Positions 8,608 to 16,895 of a DNA stretch of 64,000 nt are shown piece after piece. A model generated the notes under the pieces. That model was given only the letters and a program-made list of their open reading frames with translations. It ran no database searches and was not told the origin of the DNA. How positions within the stretch are numbered: position 1 is the first letter of the stretch; every line of letters starts with the position of its first letter. The stretch comes from Haloplanus sp. XH21 (GTDB lineage: Archaea; Halobacteriota; Halobacteria; Halobacteriales; Haloferacaceae): the NCBI RefSeq assembly GCF_023276355.1, contig NZ_JALLPL010000003.1, positions 1 to 64,000 on the forward strand, read 5' to 3'. Both the position numbers and the translations under genes were made by a program.

Positions 8608-9546
8608 TTAGGACGAGGATTCGCTTTCGAGCACGTCGATGAGCTCTTCTGCTGTGGAACTGATCCGTCCGAGCCGCTCGCGAACGACCTCGGGATCGTC
8701 CGACTCCCACGCAGCGAGGTAGAACGCCGACCCGCTGGTGTCCAACCCACAGTAGCGCCCGACGACGTACGCGACGGCTTCGGCCTCGACTTCGCGTTTT
8801 GCCCGCTCGGTGTCGTCGTCGACGTCGAAGTGGAGCAGAGCGTGCGCGTACTCGTGAATCAGCGTCCGCGCGAGGTCGGCCTCGTTCTCCCGATCACGCA
8901 CCTCGACGAGCGGCTGAACGTCGACGAGGCTCAGCTGCTCGCAGATGCCCTTCGCCTCGCCGTGGGTCCACTCATCGGCTGGAACGATCCGCACCGTCAC
9001 GCCGAGGTCGTCAGCGGCGGCAGTCAACTGCTCGACGAGGTCGCCGGCGTCCCCGGTTGCTTCTGTGTCCAGGTCGGGAAGCGGCTCGCCCTCGGTCTGG
9101 GAGACGTCGAACACCGGCGCGGGCTTGAACCCGACCAGGCCCTCGGACCACTCCTCGGGTGGCGTCTCGTCGTACTCACAGTCACTGTCCTCGTGGTAGC
9201 TCGGCGAATTCTCGCACTCCGGGCACTGCTTGGAGATGATCGGCGCCCAGATCCAGATGGCCGACTCACCCTCCTTGACGTGGCGGTCGAACTCCTCCTG
9301 CCACGTCCGGTAGCCCGCCACCCGGCTCGCCTCGGGACACTGCCGCTTGATGAGGAGCGTGTTCCGGTAGGAGTAGTCGTGGAAGCGACTCTGGACGTCC
9401 AGCCACTCCTGGAACTCCGCGCTGGCCTGCGCGTCGTCGACGCCGGCGACGAGGTCGTCGATCCACTGTTCGATCGTACTGTTCATCTCGTCGGATCGCG
9501 TGTCGGTCTGGTCGAAGGAGACCGACGAGTCTCTGGTCGTAGCCAT
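8608..9546 (-). CDS. ArdC-like protein with zinc metallopeptidase motif
   Basis: 312 residues from ATG 9546 (MATTRDSSVSFDQTDTRSD). The N-terminal part resembles the ssDNA-binding ArdC anti-restriction domain: IEQWIDDLVAGVDD...FQEWLDVQSRFHDYSYRNTLLI...RVAGYRTWQEEFDRHVKEGESAIWIWAPI. A four-cysteine insertion (CPECENSPSYHEDSDC) follows. The C-terminal half has the zincin motif TLIHEYAHALLH with a downstream EAEAVAYVV glutamate, as in ArdC/ImmA peptidases. ArdC proteins protect incoming DNA from restriction. The upstream GC-rich leader and the 5' coding end are duplicated at about 20459-20580. Confidence 0.8.
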   Translation of the reverse strand: MATTRDSSVSFDQTDTRSDEMNSTIEQWIDDLVAGVDDAQASAEFQEWLDVQSRFHDYSYRNTLLIKRQCPEASRVAGYRTWQEEFDRHVKEGESAIWIWAPIISKQCPECENSPSYHEDSDCEYDETPPEEWSEGLVGFKPAPVFDVSQTEGEPLPDLDTEATGDAGDLVEQLTAAADDLGVTVRIVPADEWTHGEAKGICEQLSLVDVQPLVEVRDRENEADLARTLIHEYAHALLHFDVDDDTERAKREVEAEAVAYVVGRYCGLDTSGSAFYLAAWESDDPEVVRERLGRISSTAEELIDVLESESSS

Positions 9547-9847
9547 TGTGTTCACCGAATCGGATGAATACGATTTCACCAGTTCAGAACGCGCCGCACC
9601 CCTCAGAGGCGGATGAACAACCCCCGAGGAATGCTACCGAAGCTCGGCTGTATCGTCGGTGCGACCGACCGTCGTAACTACTATAACAATTTCGTCATAT
9701 CATAGTCGATATCGAAAACAGGAGATTAACGGCCAGCAGCACTGAAATTTGGCTGACTTCTTGTTGGATGCGTCCGTATTCTCACTGACAACCCCGACAT
9801 TTAACATTTCCCGGAGTGGAAACGCACTATAGATATCAGGTGAAATC
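9547..9847. other. Intergenic leader region of the ArdC-like gene
   Basis: No gene is supported here. Near 9585-9610 is the GC-rich leader segment (CGCGCCGCACCCCTCAGAGG) that recurs at about 20568-20590 before the ArdC remnant. The rest, 9640-9840, is A+T-richer with a TATA-like ACTATAGATAT at about 9826-9836 ahead of the topo VI-B remnant. Confidence 0.5.
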
Positions 9848-10156
9848 GTGTCCTCCGACCCTCCTATTGGGAGCGATTCTCTCAACCCACTATCCGATTT
9901 AGACACATCTGACGCAGGTCCCCGCCTACCATCGCCGAGTTCTTCGAAAAGAACAAACACATGCTCGGCTTCGACTCGGGCGCTAGAGGACTTGTAACGG
10001 CCGTGAAGGAGACGGTCAATAACGCGCTTGAAGCGGCCGAGGAGGCTGATATACTCCCGGAAATCTACATTGAGATCGCGGAGGCCGGGGACTACTACCG
10101 CCTAGTGGTCGAAAATAATGGCCCCGGTGTCACCAAAGAACAGGTTCCCAAGATCT
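9848..10156 (+). pseudogene. top6B: DNA topoisomerase VI subunit B, N-terminal fragment
   Basis: The frame [49 protein letters not shown]...[12 protein letters not shown] (from about 9933) is the N-terminal GHKL ATPase segment of topo VI-B, including the Bergerat N-box (usually EAVDNALDA; here ETVNNALEA) and the DNGPG-like ENNGPG box. The fragment ends at the IS copy B boundary (10157). A GTG at 9848 starts an acidic leader in another frame that would join after one base indel near 9927. It is a truncated second copy and non-functional. Confidence 0.8.
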
Positions 10157-10856
10157 GGTCGTGTTAACTTTGGCATCGATTCCACCAGACAGCGACGGCT
10201 TGGAGCCACGTTTCTGCTGTCGTCGGCTCCACATGGCTGAACGTATTTGAAAACGAAGAGGTTCGTCGTTTTACTTCTCTAAAGATACATTCGACGGCAT
10301 TCCGATTGCCATGGCGTTCGTATCTGCAATCAAGGCCGTGTCGATCGAGGGCTGTTTGAAGCCATTGGGTGCCATCGACGAGAAACACAGCGGTTTCAAC
10401 ATCGTGTTTCTCGCGTAATTCACTCAGGAAAATTTCGGTAAAACCGGCCGTACACGTGCTAAAGAGCCGAATATGAAGGAACATGTTCGTTTCAGGATCG
10501 ATGGCGGCGTATAGCCAGTATTGCTGATCGTTGATTCGAATCACAGTTTTCGTCGAGCGCGACGTGATTCGGGCTCGCACCGCCTTCGGGCTGTAGATCG
10601 GCCTTCTGCACCCAGTTGTGGACGGCCGTTCGAGAGCGTTCGACACCCAACCTCTCAAGAATAGAGATGGTGTTCGAAAGTGATAGTCCAGCCAAATGGA
10701 GTCGGATACCAAGCCGCATCGCGAACTCGGGTGTCCGCTGACGCTCCACAAAATCTAATTCGATCCAGTCGCTACCGTCGCTGAGGCGTGTGATTTCTGG
10801 CATAGAGCACTACGAAATCACCACGCCTCACTCTTCACGCTTAACTTGACACGACC
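10157..10856 (-). mobile_element. IS6-family insertion sequence, copy B (700 bp, defective)
   Basis: The same element as copy A in reverse orientation: ends GGTCGTGTTAACTTTGG (from 10157) and, read inwards, GGTCGTGTCAAGTTAA (to 10856). It is one base longer than copy A, matching the frameshift in its transposase. The flanking 8-mers CAAGATCT and CAAAATAG do not match. The pair A/B brackets about 6.3 kb of truncated and intact genes. Confidence 0.85.
10164..10803 (-). pseudogene. IS6-family transposase with frameshift
   Basis: The first frame (10803 to 10492) gives MPEITRLSDGSDWIELDFVE...HVALDE and then leaves frame. The second (to 10164) continues TVIRINDQQYWLYAAIDPETN...NAVECIFREVKRRTSSFSNTFSHVEPTTAETWLQ. 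The break is in GACGAAAACTG, which has an extra A relative to GACGAAACCG in copy A. The break falls directly at the first catalytic DE, so no active enzyme is expected without frameshifting. Confidence 0.85.
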
Positions 10857-10908
10857 CAAAATAGTTGCACAAAATATAATAACATTGAAGATGATATTCT
10901 AACGGACC

Positions 10909-12888
10909 ATGGCACAAGTTAGCACCCCTGAAGTCGAGCATCCACTTGACCCCCTGACGGCATCCGAAATCGAACTGACGACCGATATCTTGGAGGGTCA
11001 TGACCAGGTGACCGACGACGTCGGCTTCTACAGCTACCAGCCGGTCGAACCTCCAAAGGGCGAACTCGACGGGTGGGACGAGGGCGAGCCGTTCGACCGG
11101 AAGGTCAAGGCGGTCCTCCGGAACTTTGAGAAGAGAGAGACGTATGAGGCTGTGATCTCGCTCGACGACGACGAGATCATCTCCTGGGAACGCCTCCCCA
11201 ACGCCATCCCCCACATCCCGGACATGGACGTCCGCGAGGCCGAGGAGACGATCATCGAAAACGAAGAGTTCCGTGACGCCGCCCGCAAGCGAGGTGTCGA
11301 GGAGTTCGATCACGTCATCGTCGACCCGTGGCCGGTCAACGCCAGCGAGTTCGTCCCCGACGACATCGAGGACCGACGGCTCGCGCGGGGCATCTCCTGG
11401 GTCGGGCGCGACGAGAAGGACAACGCCTACTCCCGCCCGCTCGAGGGTATCCACGTGTTCATCGACCTCGACGACATGGAGGTCCTGGAGGTCGTCGACA
11501 ACGGGGTCGTCGACGAGGACAGCCCGCTCCCGCCCGAGCGGGCGGACTTCCGAGCCGACCAGGTTGACACCCGCGACACCCGCGAACACCTCGATGTCGT
11601 CCAGCCCGACGGCGTCAGCTGGGAGGTCGATGGTCGCGAGGTCGAATGGGAGAAATGGTCGTTCCGCGTCGGCTGGACCGACCGCGAGGGGCTGGTGCTC
11701 CACGACATCTCCTACGACGACGACGGCGAGGAGCGTCAGATCCTCCATCGACTGTCTGCGACGGCGATGGCCGTTCCCTACGGCGATACCGATCCTAACC
11801 ACAGCTGGAAGAACGCCCTCGACATCGGCGAGTTCAACGTCGGCCGCATGGTCAACTCGCTGGACGAGGGCTGTGACTGCCTGGGTGTGATGCACTACTT
11901 CGACGCCGTCACCAACGACCGGGACGGCAACGTTCTGCATTTCCCCAACGCCATCTGTATGCACGAGGAGGACGACGGCCTCCTCTGGAAGCACACGGAG
12001 GTCCGCAAGGGCAACACCGAAGTCCGCCGCCGTCGCCGGCTTGTCATCTCCCAGATCGCCACGGTGTACAACTACGACTACGCGTTTTACTACTACTTCT
12101 ACCAGGACGGCCGCATCGAGGCGGAGATGCGCCTGACCGGCATCGACTCCAACGGCGTCGTGCCCGAAGGGACGACCGCCGACGACACGGGCGGGTTCTA
12201 CGAGATCTCCGCTCCGCAAATCAAGACCTCCCTCCACCAACACTGCTTCAACTTCCGGATGGATTTCGACATCGACGGCGAGGACAACTCCGTCTACGAA
12301 GTCCACAACGAACCGGTCGACGAGGTAGCCTGGACCCACGAGGAGTCCGAGAACCCCGCCGGCCAGGGTTGGTACATGGACGAGACGCTGCTGGAGACCG
12401 AACAGGACGCCCGCATGGACATCGATCCCAACCGGGGTCGGTACTGGCAGGTCGTCAACCCGAACAAGGAAAGCGCCTACGGCTACAATCCGGGTTACAA
12501 ACTCCACCCCAAGACGAACGTCGAGACGCCAATCCAGAGCGGGGCTCCCGCACGGCGGCGGGCAGGCTTCCTCGACAACGACTTCTGGGTGACGCCGTAC
12601 GACCCCGACGAAATGTACGCGGACGGCGAGTACCCGACCCAGAATGACAATCCCTCGGGTCTGCGCGAGTGGACCGCTCAGGACCGCAACATCGTCAACG
12701 AGGACGTGGTCCTGTGGTACACGCTGGGCGTCAACCACCGCACCCGGCCCGAGGACTGGCCGGTGCTGCCCGTCGAGGTGGCCAGCTTCGAACTCGCACC
12801 TGAAGGGTTCTTCGACGAAAACCCGGCAGTCGACGTGGCACCCGAACCCGCTGCCTGCGAACACGACGTCACCGCCGACGACGATTGA
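10909..12888 (+). CDS. Copper amine oxidase (primary-amine oxidase)
   Basis: 659 residues, family length. It oxidises primary amines to aldehydes, ammonia and H2O2 using copper and the self-made cofactor TPQ. Visible hallmarks: catalytic base Asp332 in MHYFDAVTND; TPQ precursor Tyr389 in VYNYDYAF; copper ligands His443 and His445 in LHQHCFNF; and His610 in GVNHRTRPEDWPVLP. No signal peptide is seen, so it is probably cytosolic. Copy B of the IS ends 52 nt upstream, and an A+T-rich AAAATATAATA at about 10868 may be its promoter. The dimethylformamidase genes lie 1 kb downstream, suggesting amine or amide use. Confidence 0.95.
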   Translation: MAQVSTPEVEHPLDPLTASEIELTTDILEGHDQVTDDVGFYSYQPVEPPKGELDGWDEGEPFDRKVKAVLRNFEKRETYEAVISLDDDEIISWERLPNAIPHIPDMDVREAEETIIENEEFRDAARKRGVEEFDHVIVDPWPVNASEFVPDDIEDRRLARGISWVGRDEKDNAYSRPLEGIHVFIDLDDMEVLEVVDNGVVDEDSPLPPERADFRADQVDTRDTREHLDVVQPDGVSWEVDGREVEWEKWSFRVGWTDREGLVLHDISYDDDGEERQILHRLSATAMAVPYGDTDPNHSWKNALDIGEFNVGRMVNSLDEGCDCLGVMHYFDAVTNDRDGNVLHFPNAICMHEEDDGLLWKHTEVRKGNTEVRRRRRLVISQIATVYNYDYAFYYYFYQDGRIEAEMRLTGIDSNGVVPEGTTADDTGGFYEISAPQIKTSLHQHCFNFRMDFDIDGEDNSVYEVHNEPVDEVAWTHEESENPAGQGWYMDETLLETEQDARMDIDPNRGRYWQVVNPNKESAYGYNPGYKLHPKTNVETPIQSGAPARRRAGFLDNDFWVTPYDPDEMYADGEYPTQNDNPSGLREWTAQDRNIVNEDVVLWYTLGVNHRTRPEDWPVLPVEVASFELAPEGFFDENPAVDVAPEPAACEHDVTADDD

Positions 12889-12980
12889 CGACAGGCTCAC
12901 TCCCCGGTCGCTCCGTATCCCACACCGGTTGCGACATGCCGCCGGAACCCGACTGGTGACGGTCGTGGTGATGCACACCT

Positions 12981-13076
12981 CCCTTCGCGGCCGGATCGAT
13001 TCAACGGGTCGTACTCGGCTACGATATTCCGTACTTGGTCGGTGACCTCATTCTAGTCAATGATTGCGACGTGCTT
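12981..13076 (-). pseudogene. ABCE1-paralog N-terminal remnant
   Basis: The minus strand reads KHVAIID, a TAG stop, then NEVTDQVRNIVAEYDPLN and RSGREG. This aligns with residues 11-42 of the 1573-3363 gene (KYIAIIDQDKVTDEVRNIAV, KYDPLNRSGHEG), including loss of the cluster-1 cysteines. Nothing further of the gene is present. It is a decayed second copy of the cysteine-less ABCE1 paralog. Confidence 0.75.
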
Positions 13077-13159
13077 TTCGATCTGTAGGAGTGATCATAT
13101 ATGGGAATCTCGATGAGCGCCATCTCACCGCTGAGGCCACCAACCCGCGCCTGAATCAT

Positions 13160-13296
13160 ACTCTCGAGGTCCTCAAAGGTGGATAGCGGTCGACGTCGTT
13201 GGGAATGATCCCGGTTCACGCTTCATCACTACGGTCACCAGCGGCCAATTCGACGAACTGATTGAACTCGCGGACTGCGTTGCGTCGGTAGTCGAA
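13160..13296 (-). pseudogene. Integrase N-terminal remnant
   Basis: The minus strand reads FDYRRNAVREFNQFVELAAG, DRSDEA, a TGA stop, then TGIIPNDVDRYP and, after a shift, TFEDLES. This matches residues 40-83 of the integrase at 59061-60320 (NYRRNAARELERFAEWAAGD...TGIVPDDVDREPTFDDLD). Only this core-binding segment remains. It indicates that a related integrase was once in this part of the replicon. Confidence 0.65.
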
Positions 13297-13354
13297 CGTT
13301 GAACGGATCGTCCTTCTGCATTGATATCAAAAGTTGTGCACATAGTAACATGGT

Positions 13355-13430
13355 CGTGGCTGCGCGCGCAGCGACCCGCGGGAGCGAGCACGGAGTGGTG
13401 GGAGGGGCGGTGGGGCTTGGGCTGGTCTGG
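13355..13430. repeat. GC-rich element downstream of OB-fold gene, copy 1
   Basis: About 75 bp beginning GTGGCTGCGCGCGCAGCGAC, then GAGCGAGCACGGAG and GGGGCGG..GGG. It recurs at 43306-43379. Both copies lie just beyond the 3' end of an OB-fold gene or its remnant. It may be a shared 3' UTR/terminator structure or a mobile tag. Confidence 0.6.
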
Positions 13431-13468
13431 CGTCCAATAAAAAACGGGGAGACTACGTCAACCTACGA

Positions 13469-13790
13469 CTCCCACCACCGCTCACGATCCAGGAACACGA
13501 TCGGCTCGTCGACGTCAATGCGATCGACCACCGGCCACGATACTAGCTCACCTTCGCCGCCCGGATCCGCATGCGTTCGCCTTTTCGCACCGTCGGTTGA
13601 TCGCTCTTCGTCCACACCGTGAACTTCGTGCGCGCCGTCTCGTCACCGATCAGCCCGGCCTGCTGTACCGACCCGTCTGTCTCGAACAGCGTCTTTACTT
13701 CGCGCTTAAGGCTCACCTCGCCGCGATCCACTTCGAGTACCTGCTCAATCTTCCGAGGAGCAACTCCACGCTGACCAACTGATTCTCAAA
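13469..13790 (-). pseudogene. OB-fold (RPA-like) protein remnant
   Basis: The minus strand carries KIEQVLEVDRGEVSLKREVKTLFETDG, SVQQAGLIGDETARTKFTVW and GERMRIRAAKVS, then a stop. In a shifted frame it continues SWPVVDRIDVDEPIVFLDRERWWES. This parallels EKLEDVDRKEVSIEGRVETLW...GERIRIHKAARNWY...RGRWWE of the gene at 43412-43921. The N-terminal third is missing and the frame is broken. It was a nucleic-acid-binding OB-fold protein common on haloarchaeal plasmids. Confidence 0.7.
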
Positions 13791-13907
13791 GACTGCTAGC
13801 CACCTTGACCCCGATACTACTGGAAATTGGCTGTGAGTCTTCACAGAAATTCACATATTAGATAACTAAAATTAACTGAACTACATTATTTCTAATGGGT
13901 AATAATT

Positions 13908-14513
13908 ATGTTCTTGAATGATAATTTCAGTGAGTGGTACACTGGCATGACAGAACTCAGCCAAATAACCGACGAAGACGTACCGAGACGAATTGTCGAT
14001 GAAGATGAGTACTACGAGATCATCGGGAGCACGTTCGCTAATCGTGCAGAAGTTGATGTGAGCAAATACGAGGCGAGTCTTTCAGAGATAGGTCGACAGA
14101 TCATGTCTACTGCTGGTGGGCCACTCTCTGCACCAGCACAACAGGCCTTTGAGGAGCTTGACGAAAATATCGCTGAAGAGCAGATACTGCCGTTGATCGA
14201 TGAAGAATTGATCCAAGAACACCGTGACAATCCTATCGGAGCTCATAGCGATGATCTAGAGCGTGTTCTGAATTACTTCAGACGGCAACCGATGAGCGGC
14301 AAGTATGTGATCCTTGAAACTGAGAAGTTCGAGACCTTCTATATCGGCCAGCTCACTGGTAACAGGGGAGATAAGCCAGAAAAACTGGAGGATCCGCTCT
14401 CGTCGATCGACGAAGCGGACCATCTCCCCTATCCGCTGACATCGGTCGAACAGGCCGAACATGCTGTCTTCTTGAAGCGTGTGGATGACCTGCGATCCCA
14501 GTTTTCCGATTAA
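13908..14513 (+). CDS. dmfA1: N,N-dimethylformamidase small (alpha) subunit, N-terminally extended
   Basis: 201 residues. The C-terminal 105 residues match, from memory, the small subunit of bacterial dimethylformamidase (132 aa): EEHxxNPxGxHSxxLxRVxNYFRxQPxxGKYxI...E.AEHAVFLKRVDDLRSQ. Here this reads IQEHRDNPIGAHSDDLERVL, NYFRRQPMSGKYVILETE and EQAEHAVFLKRVDDLRSQF. The N-terminal about 95 residues are extra. ATG 13908 is used; ATG 13947 is an alternative. The large subunit follows after 18 nt, so the two are co-transcribed. The A+T-rich region 13845-13900 holds a TATA-like CATATTAGATA. Confidence 0.8.
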   Translation: MFLNDNFSEWYTGMTELSQITDEDVPRRIVDEDEYYEIIGSTFANRAEVDVSKYEASLSEIGRQIMSTAGGPLSAPAQQAFEELDENIAEEQILPLIDEELIQEHRDNPIGAHSDDLERVLNYFRRQPMSGKYVILETEKFETFYIGQLTGNRGDKPEKLEDPLSSIDEADHLPYPLTSVEQAEHAVFLKRVDDLRSQFSD

Positions 14514-14531
14514 AACACACTCAAAATAACA

Positions 14532-16844
14532 ATGACAACCGACGACCTTCCCACGAAAGAGATCACTGGCTACACTGACCAGTGGAGTTTCCAGCCAGGC
14601 GATACCGTACCGTTCAGAATCAACTGCGTTCCAGATGAGTATGAAGCGGAGATCGTCCGCGTCTATTGCGGGGACCTCAACCCTGAGGGGCCAGGCGTGA
14701 AAGAGGAAGTGATTGATGCCCCGGTGAACGACACGTATGATGGGCGAGTACAACAGATCCATGCTGGCTCCTATGCAAAAATTCCGGATGACCCGCATCT
14801 CAATCCAGAGGATGGGCTGACCCTGCAGGCGATGGTGCAACCCACCCTCCCAGAGAGAGGCACGCAAGCGATACTCAGCAAATTTTCTGACGGGGCGGGA
14901 TACGGCCTCTACGTCGGAGAGGATGGTGACCTCTGTCTGCGACTCGCCGGTTCCGATGGCGACGTTGAAGAGGTAGCGACTGGTCTCTCGTTCGAGGGCG
15001 GCAAGCGGCAAGGAGCGACGTGGTACTTCGTTGGTGCAACATTCGACTCGGAATCGGGCGAGGTCATGCTCTATCAGGAGCCCCACCATGAGAGCCAACG
15101 TAAGCTCCTTCATCCGCTTGACGAGTACGAGGCTGTGGTCGAAGAAACGGTGAGTATCGACGGGATCGCAGCGAACGAATCTCCCTTCATGATCGGCGGA
15201 GAACCGATGGAACTCGACGACGGGACGTTCGTCGCTGAGAGCTGTTTCAACGGAAAAATAGAACGCCCGCGAGTGTTCAGTGAGTTGCTCGACCTCGCGG
15301 ACATGCGCTCTGCCATTACCGGAACTGCACCCGCCGATGTGGCCAGTTCGCTGGCGGGCGCATGGGACTTCTCCGAAGAGATCTCCTCCAATGGCATCCC
15401 GGAATACACAGACGTCTCCGATGCCTCACCACACGAGAACCATGGCGAATTGATCAACACTCCTGCGCGGGGGATGACTGGATACAACTGGAGTGAAGAC
15501 GAATACAACTTCACTAATGCGCCGGAGGAGTACGGTGCGATACACTTCCACCACGATGACCTGACGGACGCAGATTGGGAGTTGGACTTTGAGTACACCC
15601 TCCCGGACGGTTTGGAGAGTGGGGTGTACGCTGCCAGACTGCGCACTGACGATGATGAATTTTATATTCCCTTCTTTGTGCGTCCGGCGAGTCCGGAAGA
15701 CACTGCACCAATCGCGTTCCTTGCGCCGACCGCCAGCTATCTAGCCTACACAAACGATCACTTGACGACAGATGGAGTGATCACTGAACCGCTGTCGGCA
15801 CAGGTATCGGTTATGCGGGAGGAGGACATCTTCCTGAGCGAGCACCGTGAATATGGGCTTTCTCTGTACGATAGTCATGCCGATGGCAGCGGCATCATGT
15901 ACTCTTCGCGGAAGCGACCGGTAATGAATATGGTGCCGAAGTATAAACATTGGCTCTCCTCGGTCCCGAGCACCCTGTGGCAATTCAACGCCGATCTTCA
16001 CATCGTCGACTGGTTGGAAGAAATGGGATACGAGTATGATGTCGTGACCGACGAAGATCTCTATGAGGAAGGGTCTGATCTACTAGAACCGTACAACGTT
16101 GTGTTGACCGGAAGCCATCCGGAGTATTACTCCTCGGAAATGTGGGATGGCGTAGAAGCCTACCAACGGCAGGGCGGCCGATTCATGTACATGGGCGCAA
16201 ACGGCTTCTACTGGTCAATTGCGTTCCATCCCCAAGATTCCCAGATCATTGAGGTCCGACGGGGAATCACGGGTTCAGGGGCGTGGTTCAACAACCCCGG
16301 AGAAATGCGGCACAGTTTCACCGGCGAGATGGGCGGTATCTGGCGGGACCGCAACAAACCCCCACAGAAGATCGCCGGAGTCGGCTGGATTGCTGAAGGA
16401 TTCGACAAGTCTTCATATTACATGCGGAAGCCGGATAGTTACGAGCCGGAAACGGAGTTCATTTTCGAGGGAATCGAAGATGAACAGCTCGGTGATTTCG
16501 GCCTGATCGGACACGGGGCTGCTGGCCTCGAACTCGATATCTACAACGAGGATCTCGGCACCCCTGAAAACACGTACTTATTAGCTTCTTCGGAAGATCA
16601 CACGCCAAACTACCTGCGGGTCGTCGAAGAAATTTTCTTCAATCTCCCGTACTATGGGGGCCCCGACGATCCTGAAGCGCGTGGTGATATCGTCTACTAT
16701 AAACTGCCGAACGATGGGGCCGTCTTCTCGACTAGCTCCATTGGGTTCCACGGAAGCCTCTCACATAACGACTATGACAATAACATCTCTCAGATGATAG
16801 AAAATGTGCTGGATGAATTCGTGAAGGACGAACCACTCCCGTAG
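14532..16844 (+). CDS. dmfA2: N,N-dimethylformamidase large (beta) subunit
   Basis: 770 residues, the size of the bacterial large subunit. The enzyme hydrolyses N,N-dimethylformamide to dimethylamine and formate using a mononuclear iron site. Residues about 100-260 form a LamG/concanavalin-like insert (LTLQAMVQPTLPERGTQAIL...GARLxF-type pattern ending IERPRVFSELL). The catalytic half follows, with PTASYLAYTNDH (Tyr403), EYGLSLYDSHADGSG (Tyr441) and GSHPEYYSSEMWD (Glu531). These fit the Tyr399/Tyr440/Glu521 iron ligands I recall for the Paracoccus enzyme. No signal peptide. Known family members are mostly bacterial, so this archaeal pair is notable. Confidence 0.9.
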   Translation: MTTDDLPTKEITGYTDQWSFQPGDTVPFRINCVPDEYEAEIVRVYCGDLNPEGPGVKEEVIDAPVNDTYDGRVQQIHAGSYAKIPDDPHLNPEDGLTLQAMVQPTLPERGTQAILSKFSDGAGYGLYVGEDGDLCLRLAGSDGDVEEVATGLSFEGGKRQGATWYFVGATFDSESGEVMLYQEPHHESQRKLLHPLDEYEAVVEETVSIDGIAANESPFMIGGEPMELDDGTFVAESCFNGKIERPRVFSELLDLADMRSAITGTAPADVASSLAGAWDFSEEISSNGIPEYTDVSDASPHENHGELINTPARGMTGYNWSEDEYNFTNAPEEYGAIHFHHDDLTDADWELDFEYTLPDGLESGVYAARLRTDDDEFYIPFFVRPASPEDTAPIAFLAPTASYLAYTNDHLTTDGVITEPLSAQVSVMREEDIFLSEHREYGLSLYDSHADGSGIMYSSRKRPVMNMVPKYKHWLSSVPSTLWQFNADLHIVDWLEEMGYEYDVVTDEDLYEEGSDLLEPYNVVLTGSHPEYYSSEMWDGVEAYQRQGGRFMYMGANGFYWSIAFHPQDSQIIEVRRGITGSGAWFNNPGEMRHSFTGEMGGIWRDRNKPPQKIAGVGWIAEGFDKSSYYMRKPDSYEPETEFIFEGIEDEQLGDFGLIGHGAAGLELDIYNEDLGTPENTYLLASSEDHTPNYLRVVEEIFFNLPYYGGPDDPEARGDIVYYKLPNDGAVFSTSSIGFHGSLSHNDYDNNISQMIENVLDEFVKDEPLP

Positions 16845-16895
16845 TAGATATTTCCATCTTCTTTTCAGTCCGGTGGTAAAACACTTCTCGGCCGA

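Noticed and set aside
8047-9567. 506-codon open frame on the plus strand
   Set aside because: Antisense of the ArdC-like and 8508 genes, which carry real motifs (HEYAH and others).
10828-12978. 716-codon open frame on the minus strand
   Set aside because: Antisense of the copper amine oxidase; its Val/Asp/Gly-rich sequence is the usual by-product of GC-rich haloarchaeal codons and has no domain.
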